This document shows, in pieces, positions 1 through 10,030 of a stretch of 64,000 nucleotides of DNA (positions are counted from its first letter, which is position 1; every line of letters begins with the position of its first letter). The position numbers were made by a program, and so were the translations under genes. Below the pieces are notes generated by a model. It worked only from the letters and a program-made list of their open reading frames with translations, made no database searches and had not been told where the DNA came from. The stretch is from Novosphingobium sp. JCM 18896 (GTDB lineage: Bacteria; Pseudomonadota; Alphaproteobacteria; Sphingomonadales; Sphingomonadaceae), in NCBI RefSeq assembly GCF_025938095.1, contig NZ_JAPCZF010000004.1:310001-374000 (forward strand). The letters run 5' to 3'.

Positions 1-243
1 GCGGAGTGGGAAGTGCTATTTGTCCGATGCTTTGACGGTGGGGTGCTAGCGACGGAATTGGCCAGACTATGTCGTCTTGGGTAGGCCGCGCCCGCCGATA
101 TTGCGGACGTTGAGCGAGCCTTTGTTTTTTCTTGAAACCCGCCTTTCGTTCACGAAGCAGGCTTTTCGGATCGAGCGACGGTCCTTCGGTCTGGGGCGAG
201 GTTCGGTCAGCGCTCGCAGCACGGTCGACAGTGCCGCAGCTTC
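1..243. other. left edge, no gene recognised
   Basis: No convincing coding region is seen. An imperfect stem-loop near 140-165 (arms TCG/CGA and GCCT/AGGC around TTCA) and a T-run near 123-129 could take part in termination of the minus-strand sulfatase that ends at 244, but neither is canonical. Confidence 0.4.
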
Positions 244-1965
244 CTAGGGATTAGCACCGACTTTCTGGCGTTCGGAAGCGGTCGCTCGAATGTCCTTCCA
301 GCCGCGGACGTTGCGACTGGTTTCGGTACGGAACGCTTCTAGCTGCGCTTCCAGCCTCGTCCGCTCGTCGGGGTGCCGTGCGGACACGTCGTGCGCCTCG
401 TTGTCGTCCGCCAGCGAATAGAGCGCGGGACGTGCGGCCCCGCCGCGGGGAGGTGAGATCAGGGTTCTGTCGACTACGGGGTCCCGGAACTTGAACGCGC
501 GGTCGCGGACGGCCTCGTACTGGCCGCTCCAGGTCGAAACATAGAACAGGTTATCGTGGAGCGATTGGCCGCCGCTCAGGATAGGGGCCATGTCGGCGCC
601 GTCGATGACGCGGTCCTGGGGTAAACCTATTCCGAGGTTGGACAGGAGGGTTGGCAGGATGTCGATGTTCATCGCCATCTCGTCGCTCGTCGTGCCGGGA
701 GTGGTTCGGCCCGGCCAGATCACGATCGCGGGAACGCGCATGCCGCCCTCGAAGGTCTCGGTCTTGCGGCCACGCAGGGGGCCGACGCTGCCATCGAAGT
801 CGCCGCCATTGTCGCTGGTGACGATCACGATCGTATTCTCGTCCAAGCCATGTTCGTGCAGCTTCGCCATGATCCGACCGACCTGATGGTCGAGATCCTC
901 GACCACGTCGCCGTAGGTGCCGCCGGCCGAGACGTCCTTGTGTCGCGGATTGGCGACGTGCGGCCAGTGCGGCGCGCTGAACGGCACATAGGCGAAGAAC
1001 GGTCGCGCGGCGTTGCGATCGAGGAAGCCGATGGCCTCGTCGGCGATCCGTTCGTTGATCGTCGCCTGGTCCATCTGCGCCGCCGGGGTGACGATCTCGT
1101 CCCCGCGCCAGACGTTGGTCGGGTTCATGTCGTTGCTGTAGAGCAGGCCGAAATAGTCCTGGAAGCCGAAGTCGGTCGGCCGGTGGCCGGGAATGTCGCC
1201 GAGGTGCCACTTGCCGAAGGCGCCGGTGCGATAACCGGCGCGTTGGAGCACTTCGGGGAGCAGGATCTCGTCGCGTGGCAGCGCGTTCGCCCAGCCGCGG
1301 CTCGCGCGCAGCGCTGCCGTGGGCGTGCCGGTGGGCATGTAGACGTGGTTCGCGGCGTGGGCACGCGTCGGGTAGCGGCCGGTGAGGAGCGCGGCGCGCG
1401 ACGGCGTGCAGACGGGCGAGCTCGAATAGAACTGGTTGAACTTGAGCCCGCGCGCCGCGATGGCATCGACGTTCGGCGTCTTGATCAGGCGATTGCCGTA
1501 GCTCGACAGGTCGCCCGCACCGAGATCGTCGAACAGGATCAGCAGGATGTTCGGTTGCTTGCCCCGCAACGGCTTCACGCCGTCGAGGTAGGCGGCCTTG
1601 TGCGCCAGATGTTCGGGCGCAGGTTCCACGTTGAGCGCGGCGGCGCGGCGGATGAGGTCGTTCGGCCGTAGCTGCAGGGCACTCGTGGCGCTGCCTCGGG
1701 ACGGAACTTCGATCGTCCGCGTTTCGCTGGCGAGCCCCGCGCTCGTCACGGTGATACGGATGGGGCCCGCGGGAAGCTGCACGATGCGGAAGCTGCCGTC
1801 CGCCCGCGAAATGTCGCCACGCTGGAGATCGTCTACCAGCACCCGCGCGCCGGCCAGCGGCTTGCCGTCGGGGCCGGTGAGGCGTCCTTCGATTTCGCCG
1901 GCATGAGCCGCACCGGGCAGTGCGATCGCCGCGGTGCCGAGAAGCAGGGGGCCAAGAGCGCGCAT
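244..1965 (-). CDS. exported sulfatase with N-terminal carboxypeptidase-regulatory-like domain
   Basis: A 573-residue protein of the type I (formylglycine) sulfatase family, predicted to hydrolyse sulfate esters in the periplasm. Residues 1-23 form a signal peptide ending AHA. Residues about 24-100 are a carboxypeptidase-regulatory-like beta-sandwich (GRLTGPDGKPLAGARV, ADGSFRI). The sulfatase core starts near 138 with PNILLILFDD (metal-binding Asp pair 146-147), followed by the modification motif C-T-P-S-R at 186-190 (Cys186 becomes formylglycine) and later GKWHLG and TSDNGG. I chose the ATG at 1965 because GGAG lies just upstream and the signal peptide begins there; the frame is open further upstream. 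It is transcribed divergently from the sulfatase operon beginning at 2249 and is a clear paralog of the gene at 8320. The substrate is unknown. Confidence 0.9.
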   Translation of the reverse strand: MRALGPLLLGTAAIALPGAAHAGEIEGRLTGPDGKPLAGARVLVDDLQRGDISRADGSFRIVQLPAGPIRITVTSAGLASETRTIEVPSRGSATSALQLRPNDLIRRAAALNVEPAPEHLAHKAAYLDGVKPLRGKQPNILLILFDDLGAGDLSSYGNRLIKTPNVDAIAARGLKFNQFYSSSPVCTPSRAALLTGRYPTRAHAANHVYMPTGTPTAALRASRGWANALPRDEILLPEVLQRAGYRTGAFGKWHLGDIPGHRPTDFGFQDYFGLLYSNDMNPTNVWRGDEIVTPAAQMDQATINERIADEAIGFLDRNAARPFFAYVPFSAPHWPHVANPRHKDVSAGGTYGDVVEDLDHQVGRIMAKLHEHGLDENTIVIVTSDNGGDFDGSVGPLRGRKTETFEGGMRVPAIVIWPGRTTPGTTSDEMAMNIDILPTLLSNLGIGLPQDRVIDGADMAPILSGGQSLHDNLFYVSTWSGQYEAVRDRAFKFRDPVVDRTLISPPRGGAARPALYSLADDNEAHDVSARHPDERTRLEAQLEAFRTETSRNVRGWKDIRATASERQKVGANP

Positions 1966-2248
1966 GGGGGAACTCCATCGTGAGCGCGGCGCCAAAGGGC
2001 ACCGTCGAAGCGGGTTTTCGAGATCGTGCGGGGGGCGGGGTGCCTGGCGTGGTCGCCTGGGCAAGGGCGCAGGCTAAGGGATCGATCGCGCCACTGGCAA
2101 GCCGTCGTCGGGACAAGCTTCGCTTTCGTGGCGTTTAGAAAAACTCAATTGTCCTATAAATCTACTATATCGATAGACATTCGTGTCCATCAGGACGGGA
2201 CCACCCGACTGACCAGCTTAAAAGCGTTCAGGAAGGGTTTGTTTTCTC

Positions 2249-5026
2249 ATGTTTCTGCAAAATGACTGGCGTGCCGGTGTCTCCGGCGCGGTGCTTGCCG
2301 TTGCGCTCCTTTTGCCGGCCTCGGCGATGGCCGACGAGGCTGCGGCCAGCGAGGCTGCGTCCGAAATCACGGCGGATGATACGGGCGGCGAGATCGTCGT
2401 TCAGGGTATCCGCGCCAGCCTCGATCGCTCGCTCGACGTCAAGCGGGCCGCGGCCAGCGTCGTCGATGCGATCAGTGCCGAAGACGTCGGCAAGTTCCCC
2501 GACGTCAACATCGCGGAATCGGTCCAGCGCATCAGCGGCGTCCAGATCAACCGCACCCGTGGCGAGGGCCGCACGGTCAACATCCGCGGGCTGCCGGCCA
2601 ACTTCACGCTGACCACCTTCAACGGCCATGTGCTGCCCAACGCCAACGGCGATTCCGCCGGCAGCCGCGTCTTCGACTTCATGGTCCTGCCCCCCGAATT
2701 CGTCCGGACGCTGTCGGTCTACAAGTCGACGACGGCGGATCTGGAAGAAGGCGGCCTTGCCGGCACGGTCGACATCCACACGCCGCGGCCGTTCGAGATC
2801 GGCAAGCGCGTGCTCTCGGCCTCGGTCCAGGGCGAGTACGAGACCAATTCGGGGAAGATCGCGCCGCGCGCCTCGGCCTTCTTCTCAGACACCTTCGCCG
2901 ATGATCGGCTCGGTATTTCGGTCGGCATTTCCTACACCCGCCGCAAGCCCGCGACCCACGCTGCGAGCGTCGGCTACACGACCTCGACCGAAGCGAGCGG
3001 CATTCCTGCGGGCAGCGGACCCGACGATCTCAACGGCAACGGCGTGATCGAACCCAGCCTGCGGGTGCGCTTCCCGAACCAGGTCAACTACCACATGTTC
3101 GAAGAGGACAACGAGCGCATCGCCGGCATCGCCTCGCTCCAGTTCAAGGCGAGCGATGCGCTCACGCTGTCGGTCGACGGCTTCTACAGCGAGCTCAACG
3201 TCAAGGCGAACACCAACGAATTCCTGCAGATCTTCGCCAACGCCAACCGCGTGATCAGCGCGACCACGCAGGTGCTCGACGGCCTGCCTACCACGACGCG
3301 GCTGCGCGTCGCCGACGTCGACATGCGCGGCGGCAGCCGGACCGAGGACCGCAAGTCCCGGCTCTACTCGCTGACCGGCAATGCCAAGTACGAAGCCGAC
3401 GGCTGGACGGCTTCGCTCGAGGGCAGCTATGCCTCGTCGAAGCAGGAGCTCGATCAGCTCAACATCGCCGACATCACCACGGGCGACGCGGAATTCGTGT
3501 CGAACCCCGGCGACACCTTGTGGAGCATGATTTTCCGCAACGGTTTCGACCAGGCGCGTTTCGATCCGAACACCTATCGCGTCGCCAGCCTGAACGGACC
3601 GCTCAACCAGAAGGCGTCGGACCACGTCTGGCAGCTCAAGGGCGACCTCGCGCGCGAGTTCGGCGATCAGGGCCTGACGGCGCTGCGCTTTGGCGTGCGC
3701 TATCTCGACCGCAAGGTCTACCAGGACAATTCGCGCCTCACCGTCACCGCCGCCGGTGTCTCGGCGCTCTATGGCGGATTGCCGGCCGGCACCATCGCGG
3801 GATCGTTCAGCGCCGCGCCGTTCATGCGCGTGGTCAGCCCCGGCAAGGGCGCCTACCTTGGTTCCTATAGCGGCGATGCCGTCTTCGCGGGATCGTGGCT
3901 GGCCTCCAACACGCTGGCCTTCGTCTCGCGCTTCAGCGATGCCCAGCTGATCGCCGCATCGCCTGGCAGCCTGACCAACGATGCGACGGGCATCACCGAC
4001 GTCCAGGAGAAGACGCTGGCCGGCTATGGCCGCGCCGACTTCGCCGTCGGTACGCTCAGCGGCAATATCGGCCTGCGCGCCGTGCGCACGCAGCAGTCGA
4101 CGATTGGCGTCAGCCCGGATCTCGCGGGCATCACGATTCAGCCGGATGCGGGCAACATCACGCGTGTGCCGGCATCGGCGCCGCTCGCGATAAAGCGCTC
4201 CTATTGGGACTTCCTGCCGAGCTTCAACCTCAAGTGGCAGCCGACCGAGGACCTGCTGTTCCGCCTTTCGGCCTCGCGCACGGTTTCGCGCCCGAACCTC
4301 GGCGACATTTCGCCGACCACGACGGTGAACGGCCCGGCGCGCACGGTGACGCAGAACAATCCGCTGCTCGATCCCTTCCGCTCGAACAATATCGACCTGA
4401 CCGCCGAATGGTATTTCAGCAAGGACGGCGTGCTCGGCACCTCGCTGTTCTACAAGGACCTGCGCTCGCTGATCCGCCGCGATACGACGGTGCAGAGCCT
4501 GCCGATCACCTATCTCTACTCGAACGGCACGCAGCAGGCCGCGACGGTGGACTTCACGGTCAGCAAGCTGGTCAACGGCAAGGGCGTCAAGGTGAAGGGG
4601 TTCGAGGCCTATTACCAGCAGGCCTTCACCTTCCTGCCCAAGCCCTTCGATGGTCTGGGCGCGGTGCTCAACTACACCTTCATCGATAACAGCGATCCGC
4701 AGCAGCTGACCGCGGCCTCGAAGCACAATTTCAATCTGACGGGCTTCTACGAGAAGGGGCCGATCGGTGTGCGCTTGTCCTATTCGTGGCGCAGCGGCTT
4801 CCTGTCGACCGCGGCCGTGGCGCCGGCGATGAGCCAGTACACGCTGTCCTACGGCACGCTCGACGGCAGCATCAACGTCAAGGTCACCGACCAGATCTCG
4901 GTCGTGCTCGAAGCGGTCAACATCCTCGATACCGACGAGCGCGTGCGGTTCGTCGGCAGCAACCTGCCGCAGTCCTATCTCGATGCGGGCAAGCGCCTGT
5001 TCGGCGGCGTGCGGTTCGCGTGGTGA
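2249..5026 (+). CDS. TonB-dependent receptor (sulfatase locus)
   Basis: A 925-residue outer-membrane active transporter. It has a signal peptide (LAVALLLPASAMA), then a TonB-box-like segment GGEIVVQGI, a plug domain (AEDVGKFPDVNIAESVQRISGV, residues about 60-180) and a beta-barrel ending in the aromatic terminus GVRFAW. The plug resembles the large receptor subfamily common in Caulobacter and sphingomonads that imports carbohydrates or other organic substrates; that is family knowledge, not shown here. The start at 2249 is preceded by AGGAAGGG. It is the first gene of a plus-strand run with three sulfatases, and the next gene starts inside its stop codon (GTGA overlap), so the imported compound is probably a sulfate ester handled by the neighbours. 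Confidence 0.92.
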   Translation: MFLQNDWRAGVSGAVLAVALLLPASAMADEAAASEAASEITADDTGGEIVVQGIRASLDRSLDVKRAAASVVDAISAEDVGKFPDVNIAESVQRISGVQINRTRGEGRTVNIRGLPANFTLTTFNGHVLPNANGDSAGSRVFDFMVLPPEFVRTLSVYKSTTADLEEGGLAGTVDIHTPRPFEIGKRVLSASVQGEYETNSGKIAPRASAFFSDTFADDRLGISVGISYTRRKPATHAASVGYTTSTEASGIPAGSGPDDLNGNGVIEPSLRVRFPNQVNYHMFEEDNERIAGIASLQFKASDALTLSVDGFYSELNVKANTNEFLQIFANANRVISATTQVLDGLPTTTRLRVADVDMRGGSRTEDRKSRLYSLTGNAKYEADGWTASLEGSYASSKQELDQLNIADITTGDAEFVSNPGDTLWSMIFRNGFDQARFDPNTYRVASLNGPLNQKASDHVWQLKGDLAREFGDQGLTALRFGVRYLDRKVYQDNSRLTVTAAGVSALYGGLPAGTIAGSFSAAPFMRVVSPGKGAYLGSYSGDAVFAGSWLASNTLAFVSRFSDAQLIAASPGSLTNDATGITDVQEKTLAGYGRADFAVGTLSGNIGLRAVRTQQSTIGVSPDLAGITIQPDAGNITRVPASAPLAIKRSYWDFLPSFNLKWQPTEDLLFRLSASRTVSRPNLGDISPTTTVNGPARTVTQNNPLLDPFRSNNIDLTAEWYFSKDGVLGTSLFYKDLRSLIRRDTTVQSLPITYLYSNGTQQAATVDFTVSKLVNGKGVKVKGFEAYYQQAFTFLPKPFDGLGAVLNYTFIDNSDPQQLTAASKHNFNLTGFYEKGPIGVRLSYSWRSGFLSTAAVAPAMSQYTLSYGTLDGSINVKVTDQISVVLEAVNILDTDERVRFVGSNLPQSYLDAGKRLFGGVRFAW

Positions 5027-6501
5027 GCAGGCTCGATCGCCGCGGCTTCCTGCGCTCGGGCGTCGCCGCGGCGGCGCTCTGGGCCGGGGCCAGCGCCGTC
5101 GCGGTCGCTGCGCCGGCGCGGCAGCGGCGGCCGAACGTCGTCCTGGTACTGCTCGACGACATGGGGATCGGCGATGCGGGGGCCTATAACCCCTGGTCGG
5201 CGATCCAGACGCCGAACATCGACCGGCTCGCGCGCGAAGGCATGCGCTTCACCGACATGCATTCGTCCTCGGCGGTCTGCACGCCGAGCCGGTACAGCCT
5301 GCTCACCGGGCGCTACTGCTGGCGCTCGCGGTTGAAGAAAGGCGTGCTCGACGGGACGGGCACCAATCTGATCGAGCCAGGCCGGCTGACTCTGCCGGGC
5401 CTGCTCAAGCGCGCGGGCTACCACACCGCCGGCATCGGCAAGTGGCATCTCGGGCTCGGCAGCGGCGAGGCGGCGGACTATGCCAAGCCGCTGCGGCCGG
5501 GGCCGCGCGACCACGGCTTCGACTACTATTTCGGCATTCCCTCGTCGCTCGACTTTCCGCCGTATCTCTATTTCGAGAACGATCGCGTGGTCGAGGCGCC
5601 GACCGCGCATACCGACGGCAGCGCAGCGCCGCGCGGCGTGTTCTGGCGCGCCGGCGCGATCGCGCCCGGCTTCCGCATGGAGGAAGTCGTGCCGACCCTG
5701 ACCGACAAGGCCGTCGGCGTGGTCCGGCAGGCCGCGATGGCTGGCAATCCGTTCTTCCTCTATTTCCCGCTGCCTTCGCCGCACACACCGTGGGTGCCGC
5801 TGCCCGAGTACCGCGGCAAGTCGCAGGCCGGTGACTATGGCGACTATGTCGTCGAGACCGATGCGATGATCGGCCGCCTGCTCGACGAGATCGACGCGCG
5901 CGGTATCGCCGAAGAGACGATCGTCATCGTCACCAGCGACAACGGCGCCGACTGGAAGCCCGAGGACGCGGCGCGCTTCGCCCATCGTGCCAACCAGGCC
6001 TGGCGCGGCGAGAAGGCCGATGCCTGGGAAGCGGGGCACCGCATTCCTTTCGTCATCCGCTGGCCCGGCCGCGTGGCACCAGGATCGGTGTCGAACGAGA
6101 CGGGATCGCTGACCGACGTCATGGCGACCCTGGCCGGAGCGATCGGACTGGCGCTGCCCGACGATGCCGCCGAGGACAGTTTCGACCTGACGCCCGCGCT
6201 CGAGCAACGCGGTGCGCCCCCCATCCGTCCCAACATCGTCGACCATTCGCTCGACGGTCTGTTCACGATCCGTGAGGGCAATTGGAAGCTGATCGTCGGG
6301 CTCGGCTCGGGCGGCTTCACTTTGCCCAAGACGGTGGTGCCGGCCGCCGGCGGGCCGCAAGGGCAGCTCTACGACCTCGCTGCCGATCCGCGCGAGGAGG
6401 ACAACCTCTACGACCGGCGACCCGATATCGTCGCGCGCCTCTCGGCGACGCTGGATCGTCTCCAGCGCGAAGGCCGCAGCCGGCCGCGCCGGACCGGTTG
6501 A
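5023..6501 (+). CDS. arylsulfatase-family sulfatase, Tat-exported
   Basis: A 492-residue type I sulfatase. The N-terminus reads DRRGFLRSG followed by an Ala-rich hydrophobic stretch, a twin-arginine signal, so folding before export is likely. The core begins with PNVVLVLLDD (Asp45-Asp46). The formylglycine site is C-T-P-S-R at 86-90, followed by LLTGRYCWRSR, and the metal-binding TSDNGAD occurs later. The GTG start at 5023 overlaps the stop of the upstream TonB receptor (GTGA), which suggests translational coupling; an adjacent GTG at 5020 is the alternative. Tat export of one sulfatase beside a Sec-type one (6556) implies different folding or cofactor handling. Specificity cannot be read from sequence. 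Confidence 0.9.
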   Translation: MSRLDRRGFLRSGVAAAALWAGASAVAVAAPARQRRPNVVLVLLDDMGIGDAGAYNPWSAIQTPNIDRLAREGMRFTDMHSSSAVCTPSRYSLLTGRYCWRSRLKKGVLDGTGTNLIEPGRLTLPGLLKRAGYHTAGIGKWHLGLGSGEAADYAKPLRPGPRDHGFDYYFGIPSSLDFPPYLYFENDRVVEAPTAHTDGSAAPRGVFWRAGAIAPGFRMEEVVPTLTDKAVGVVRQAAMAGNPFFLYFPLPSPHTPWVPLPEYRGKSQAGDYGDYVVETDAMIGRLLDEIDARGIAEETIVIVTSDNGADWKPEDAARFAHRANQAWRGEKADAWEAGHRIPFVIRWPGRVAPGSVSNETGSLTDVMATLAGAIGLALPDDAAEDSFDLTPALEQRGAPPIRPNIVDHSLDGLFTIREGNWKLIVGLGSGGFTLPKTVVPAAGGPQGQLYDLAADPREEDNLYDRRPDIVARLSATLDRLQREGRSRPRRTG

Positions 6502-6555
6502 TCGCATCGCACCCAGAACTTCCGTCTCCCCCGAACAAACGAAGGCTCATCCCCC

Positions 6556-8316
6556 ATGACCAGAAGCATCCGCCTGCTCCTCAGCGCCGCTGCCATCGCG
6601 ACCGCCGGAATCGGTCTGGCTCCTGCCGCGCTGGCGAAATCGGTAAGCGCCGCGCAGCCGGCCCGGGCCGCCCGCCCGAACATCCTGCTGATCGTGCTCG
6701 ACGACGTCGGCTTTTCCGATCTCGGCGCCTTCGGTTCGGAAATCCGCACGCCCAACATCGACGCGCTCGCCGCGAAGGGGCTGCGCTACAACCACTTCGA
6801 CACCAAGGCGATCTGCTCGCCGACGCGGGCTTCGCTGCTTACCGGGCGCAACAACCAGACAGTCAACATGGAGGATCTCGCTGCGGGCCAGGCGCCCGAT
6901 CCGACGCAGAGCACCGCCTCGCGCGGCGAACTGCCGCGCAATGCCGAGATGGTCCCGCAGGCGCTCAAGGCCGTCGGCTATCAGACCTTCGCCATCGGCA
7001 AATGGCACCTCGCGCCCGGCTATGACGCCAAGCCCGGCAACACCAAGGCCTCCTGGCCGCTGCAGCGCGGGTTCGACAGCTTCTACGGCTATCTCAGCGG
7101 CTGGACCGACCAGTACAAACCGGATCTCGTCAAGGACAACGAGCAGATCGCCAGCCCGAAGACGCCCGGTTACCATCTGACCACGGACCTCGCCGAACAT
7201 GCCATCGCTGCCTTCGGCGCGCGCGACACCGCGCCCGAGGGCAAGCCCAAGTTCGTCTATTTCGCGCCGACCACGGCGCATGCGCCGATCCAGGTCGCGC
7301 CCGCCTACATCGATGCCTACGAGGGTGCCTATGCGAAGGGCTGGGATGCGATCCGCACCGAGCGCTTCGAGCGGTTGAAGGCGCAGGGCATCATCCCGGC
7401 GAATACCGAACTTCCCGCCCGCGCGGAGGGCGACAAGGCCTGGGCCGATCTGAGCGACCAAGAGAAGACGGTCTTCGCGCGCTTCATGGCGACCTATGCC
7501 GGCTTCATCACCCATGCCGACGAGCAGATCGGCCGGATCGTCGCCCATCTCAAGCAGACCGGCCAATACGACGACACGCTGATCGTGCTGCTGTCCGACA
7601 ACGGCGGTGCGCCCGAAGGCAACGAAACCGGCGGCTTCAAATATCCCTACAGCTATCGCGCCTATGCGCGCCAGGACGGAACCAGTGTCGCCGACATGGC
7701 GCGCGAGCTCGACAAGCTCGGCGGGCCAGAGACGCAGGCGCTCTACCAGCGGCCCTGGGCCGCGGCGAGCTCGGCGCCGTTCCACCGCTACAAGCTCTGG
7801 CCGTTCGCGGGTGGCTCGCGGACGCCGCTGATCGTGTCCTGGCCCGATCGCATCAAGGCGCAGGGCGAACTGCGCGGCCAGATGGTCGACGTGATCGACG
7901 TCGGGCCGACCCTGCTCGAAGCTGCGGGCACTGCGTTCCGCGATCAGATCGACGGCGTTCGCCAGATTCCGGTCGCGGGCCGGTCGATCTCGGCGAGCTT
8001 CACCTCGAAGACCGCAGGCGCCCGCAAGGTCCAGTTCTTCGAGCTGCGCGGCAACCGTGCGATCACTTCGGGGCGTTGGAAGGCCGTCGCGATCCATCGT
8101 TTCGACACGGACTTCGCCCAGGACAAATGGTTCCTGTTCGATACCGCGACCGACTTCGCCGAAGCGCGCGACGTGGCGGCACGCTACCCCAAGAAGCTGC
8201 GTGAGCTGCAGAACCTGTGGTGGAGCGAAGCGCGCAAGTACAGCGATCCGCCCTTGGCCGAGCCTTCGAAGGCGATCCGCTCGATGCGCCAGTTCGACGA
8301 CGAATTGGGAGACTGA
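6556..8316 (+). CDS. arylsulfatase (large, PAS-like type)
   Basis: A 586-residue sulfatase with a Sec signal peptide (LLLSAAAIATAGIGLAPAALA). PNILLIVLDD supplies the metal-binding Asp pair at 49-50, and C-S-P-T-R at 87-91 is the formylglycine motif, here with Thr in the fourth position. A long insertion after GKWHL and the segment ATYAGFITHADEQIGR followed by LLSDNGGAPEGNE resemble arylsulfatases of the Pseudomonas AtsA type, which is family-level inference. It follows the previous sulfatase by 54 bp and precedes the next by 3 bp, so all are probably one transcript. The ATG at 6556 is the first one consistent with the signal peptide, and a GAAGG lies upstream. Confidence 0.9.
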   Translation: MTRSIRLLLSAAAIATAGIGLAPAALAKSVSAAQPARAARPNILLIVLDDVGFSDLGAFGSEIRTPNIDALAAKGLRYNHFDTKAICSPTRASLLTGRNNQTVNMEDLAAGQAPDPTQSTASRGELPRNAEMVPQALKAVGYQTFAIGKWHLAPGYDAKPGNTKASWPLQRGFDSFYGYLSGWTDQYKPDLVKDNEQIASPKTPGYHLTTDLAEHAIAAFGARDTAPEGKPKFVYFAPTTAHAPIQVAPAYIDAYEGAYAKGWDAIRTERFERLKAQGIIPANTELPARAEGDKAWADLSDQEKTVFARFMATYAGFITHADEQIGRIVAHLKQTGQYDDTLIVLLSDNGGAPEGNETGGFKYPYSYRAYARQDGTSVADMARELDKLGGPETQALYQRPWAAASSAPFHRYKLWPFAGGSRTPLIVSWPDRIKAQGELRGQMVDVIDVGPTLLEAAGTAFRDQIDGVRQIPVAGRSISASFTSKTAGARKVQFFELRGNRAITSGRWKAVAIHRFDTDFAQDKWFLFDTATDFAEARDVAARYPKKLRELQNLWWSEARKYSDPPLAEPSKAIRSMRQFDDELGD

Positions 8317-8319
8317 GCC

Positions 8320-10014
8320 ATGGCACGTCTGCGGCGAATGTTCCTGGCCGGTGCCGCCCTGGCGCTGGCCGGGGTGACGGGCGAGGCCGGGGCCGGTGAG
8401 ATCGTCGGCACGGTCACCGGGCCCGACGGCAAGCCGGTGTCGGGTGCGAAGGTCATGGTCGAGGAACTGCAGCGCGGCAACGTCACCGGCAAGGACGGCC
8501 GCTTCCGCATCGCCGCCGTGCCCGGCGGGCCGATCAAGGTCTCGATTACGGCGAGCGGCCTTGCGAGCGACTTCTCGACGGTCGAGGTTCTCGAAGACGC
8601 CGCCGCGCAACTCGCGGTGACCTTGCGCAAGAACGATCTGATCCGCCGCTCGGCCGCGCTCGTCGCCGAGCCCCAGCCCGAGCATCTGGCGCAGAAGGCG
8701 GCCTATCTCGCCGGGCTGTCCAAGCCCAAGGGGAAGGTGCCCAACATCGTCCTGATCCTGTTCGACGACCTGGGCTACGGCGACCTGTCGTCGTTCGGCA
8801 ATCGGCTGATCAAGACCCCGAACATCGACGGCCTGGCCGCGCGCGGGATGAAGCTCACCGCGTCCTATGCGAGTTCGCCGGTCTGCTCGCCTTCGCGCGC
8901 CGGACTGCTGACCGGGCGCTATCCGCTACGTTCTGGTCTCGCGACGCACGTCCTGATGCCCACGGGTTCGAACGAGGCCGCCTATCGGCGCAGCCGCGGC
9001 CTCGCCAACGCGCTGCCCGCGGACGAGATCCTGCTGCCGGAAGTGCTCCAGCGCACGGGCTATCGCACGGGCCTGTTCGGCAAATGGCACCTCGGCGATA
9101 CGCCGGGCCATCGCCCGACCGACATGGGCTTCGCCGAATTCTTCGGCCTGCTCTATCCGAACGATACCGAGCCGACCGACCTGTGGCGCGGCACGCAGGT
9201 CGAGACGCCTGCGGCCCGCTTCGACCAGACGACGATCACCGAAAGGATCGCCGACGAGACGATCGCCTTCATCGATCGAAATACCGACAAGCCGTTCTTC
9301 GCCTTTGCCTCGTTCACCGCGCCGCATCGCCCGCACTTCGCCAATCCGCACCACAAGGGTCTATCCGAAGGCGGGCTCTACGGTGACGTGGTCGAGGATC
9401 TCGACGACAATGTCGGGCGGATCCTGACGGCGCTGCGCGAGCGCAAGCTCGACGACGACACCATCGTCATCGTCACCAGCGACAACGGCGGTGATTTCCT
9501 CGCCAGCGTCGGGGATCTGCGCGGCCGCAAGGGTGATACGTTCGAAGGCGGCATGCGCGTGCCCGCCTTCATCGTCTGGCCCGGCCTGACGAAGCCCGGC
9601 TCGGTCAGCGACGAGATGACGATGAACATCGACCTGTTTCCCTCGATCCTCTCGGCGCTCGGCATTCCGCTTCCCCGCGACCGGGCGATCGACGGCAAGG
9701 ACATCGCACCGATCCTGGCTGGCGCGAAATCACCGCATGACCATCTCTACTACACGGCCTCCTGGGCCGGTCGGCTCGAGGCGGTGCGCGATGCCGGCTT
9801 CAAATTGCGCGATCCGGTGAGCGACGACGATCTGATCGCTCGTCAGCGCGCGACCGGGGGGCAGGGCGGGCTCTACAATCTCGCTGCCGACAACGAATCC
9901 CACGACGTGACGACCAGGCATCCCGCCGAGCGGCAGAAACTGCAAGGCGCACTCGATGCGATGCGCAGAGCCGTGGCGGGCAATCCGCGCGGTTGGGTCG
10001 GCGAGGGACGCTAA
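8320..10014 (+). CDS. exported sulfatase with N-terminal carboxypeptidase-regulatory-like domain, paralog of the 244-1965 gene
   Basis: A 564-residue protein with the same architecture as the divergent gene at 244-1965: signal peptide (to about residue 26), carboxypeptidase-regulatory-like domain (about 27-103, GTVTGPDGKPVSGAKV), then a sulfatase core starting at PNIVLILFDD. The formylglycine motif is C-S-P-S-R at 189-193. Long stretches match the paralog closely, for example LANALPADEILLPEVLQR, YRTG.FGKWHLGD.PGHRPTD and TFEGGMRVPA. The start at 8320 lies 3 bp after the preceding stop, so coupling is likely. A truncated formylglycine-generating-enzyme gene follows by 16 bp. Substrate unknown; paralogy suggests two related esters or two stages of one pathway. 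Confidence 0.92.
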   Translation: MARLRRMFLAGAALALAGVTGEAGAGEIVGTVTGPDGKPVSGAKVMVEELQRGNVTGKDGRFRIAAVPGGPIKVSITASGLASDFSTVEVLEDAAAQLAVTLRKNDLIRRSAALVAEPQPEHLAQKAAYLAGLSKPKGKVPNIVLILFDDLGYGDLSSFGNRLIKTPNIDGLAARGMKLTASYASSPVCSPSRAGLLTGRYPLRSGLATHVLMPTGSNEAAYRRSRGLANALPADEILLPEVLQRTGYRTGLFGKWHLGDTPGHRPTDMGFAEFFGLLYPNDTEPTDLWRGTQVETPAARFDQTTITERIADETIAFIDRNTDKPFFAFASFTAPHRPHFANPHHKGLSEGGLYGDVVEDLDDNVGRILTALRERKLDDDTIVIVTSDNGGDFLASVGDLRGRKGDTFEGGMRVPAFIVWPGLTKPGSVSDEMTMNIDLFPSILSALGIPLPRDRAIDGKDIAPILAGAKSPHDHLYYTASWAGRLEAVRDAGFKLRDPVSDDDLIARQRATGGQGGLYNLAADNESHDVTTRHPAERQKLQGALDAMRRAVAGNPRGWVGEGR

Positions 10015-10030
10015 GTCCATGCCCTAAGGC

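Noticed and set aside
6547..8685. Long minus-strand open frame opposite the arylsulfatase
   Set aside because: Antisense to a clear gene, and its residues are Arg/Asp/Val-rich without motifs or ribosome-binding site. The same holds for the minus-strand frames over 2885-4726, 17641-19221 and 13057-14934, and the plus-strand frame over 39619-41214.
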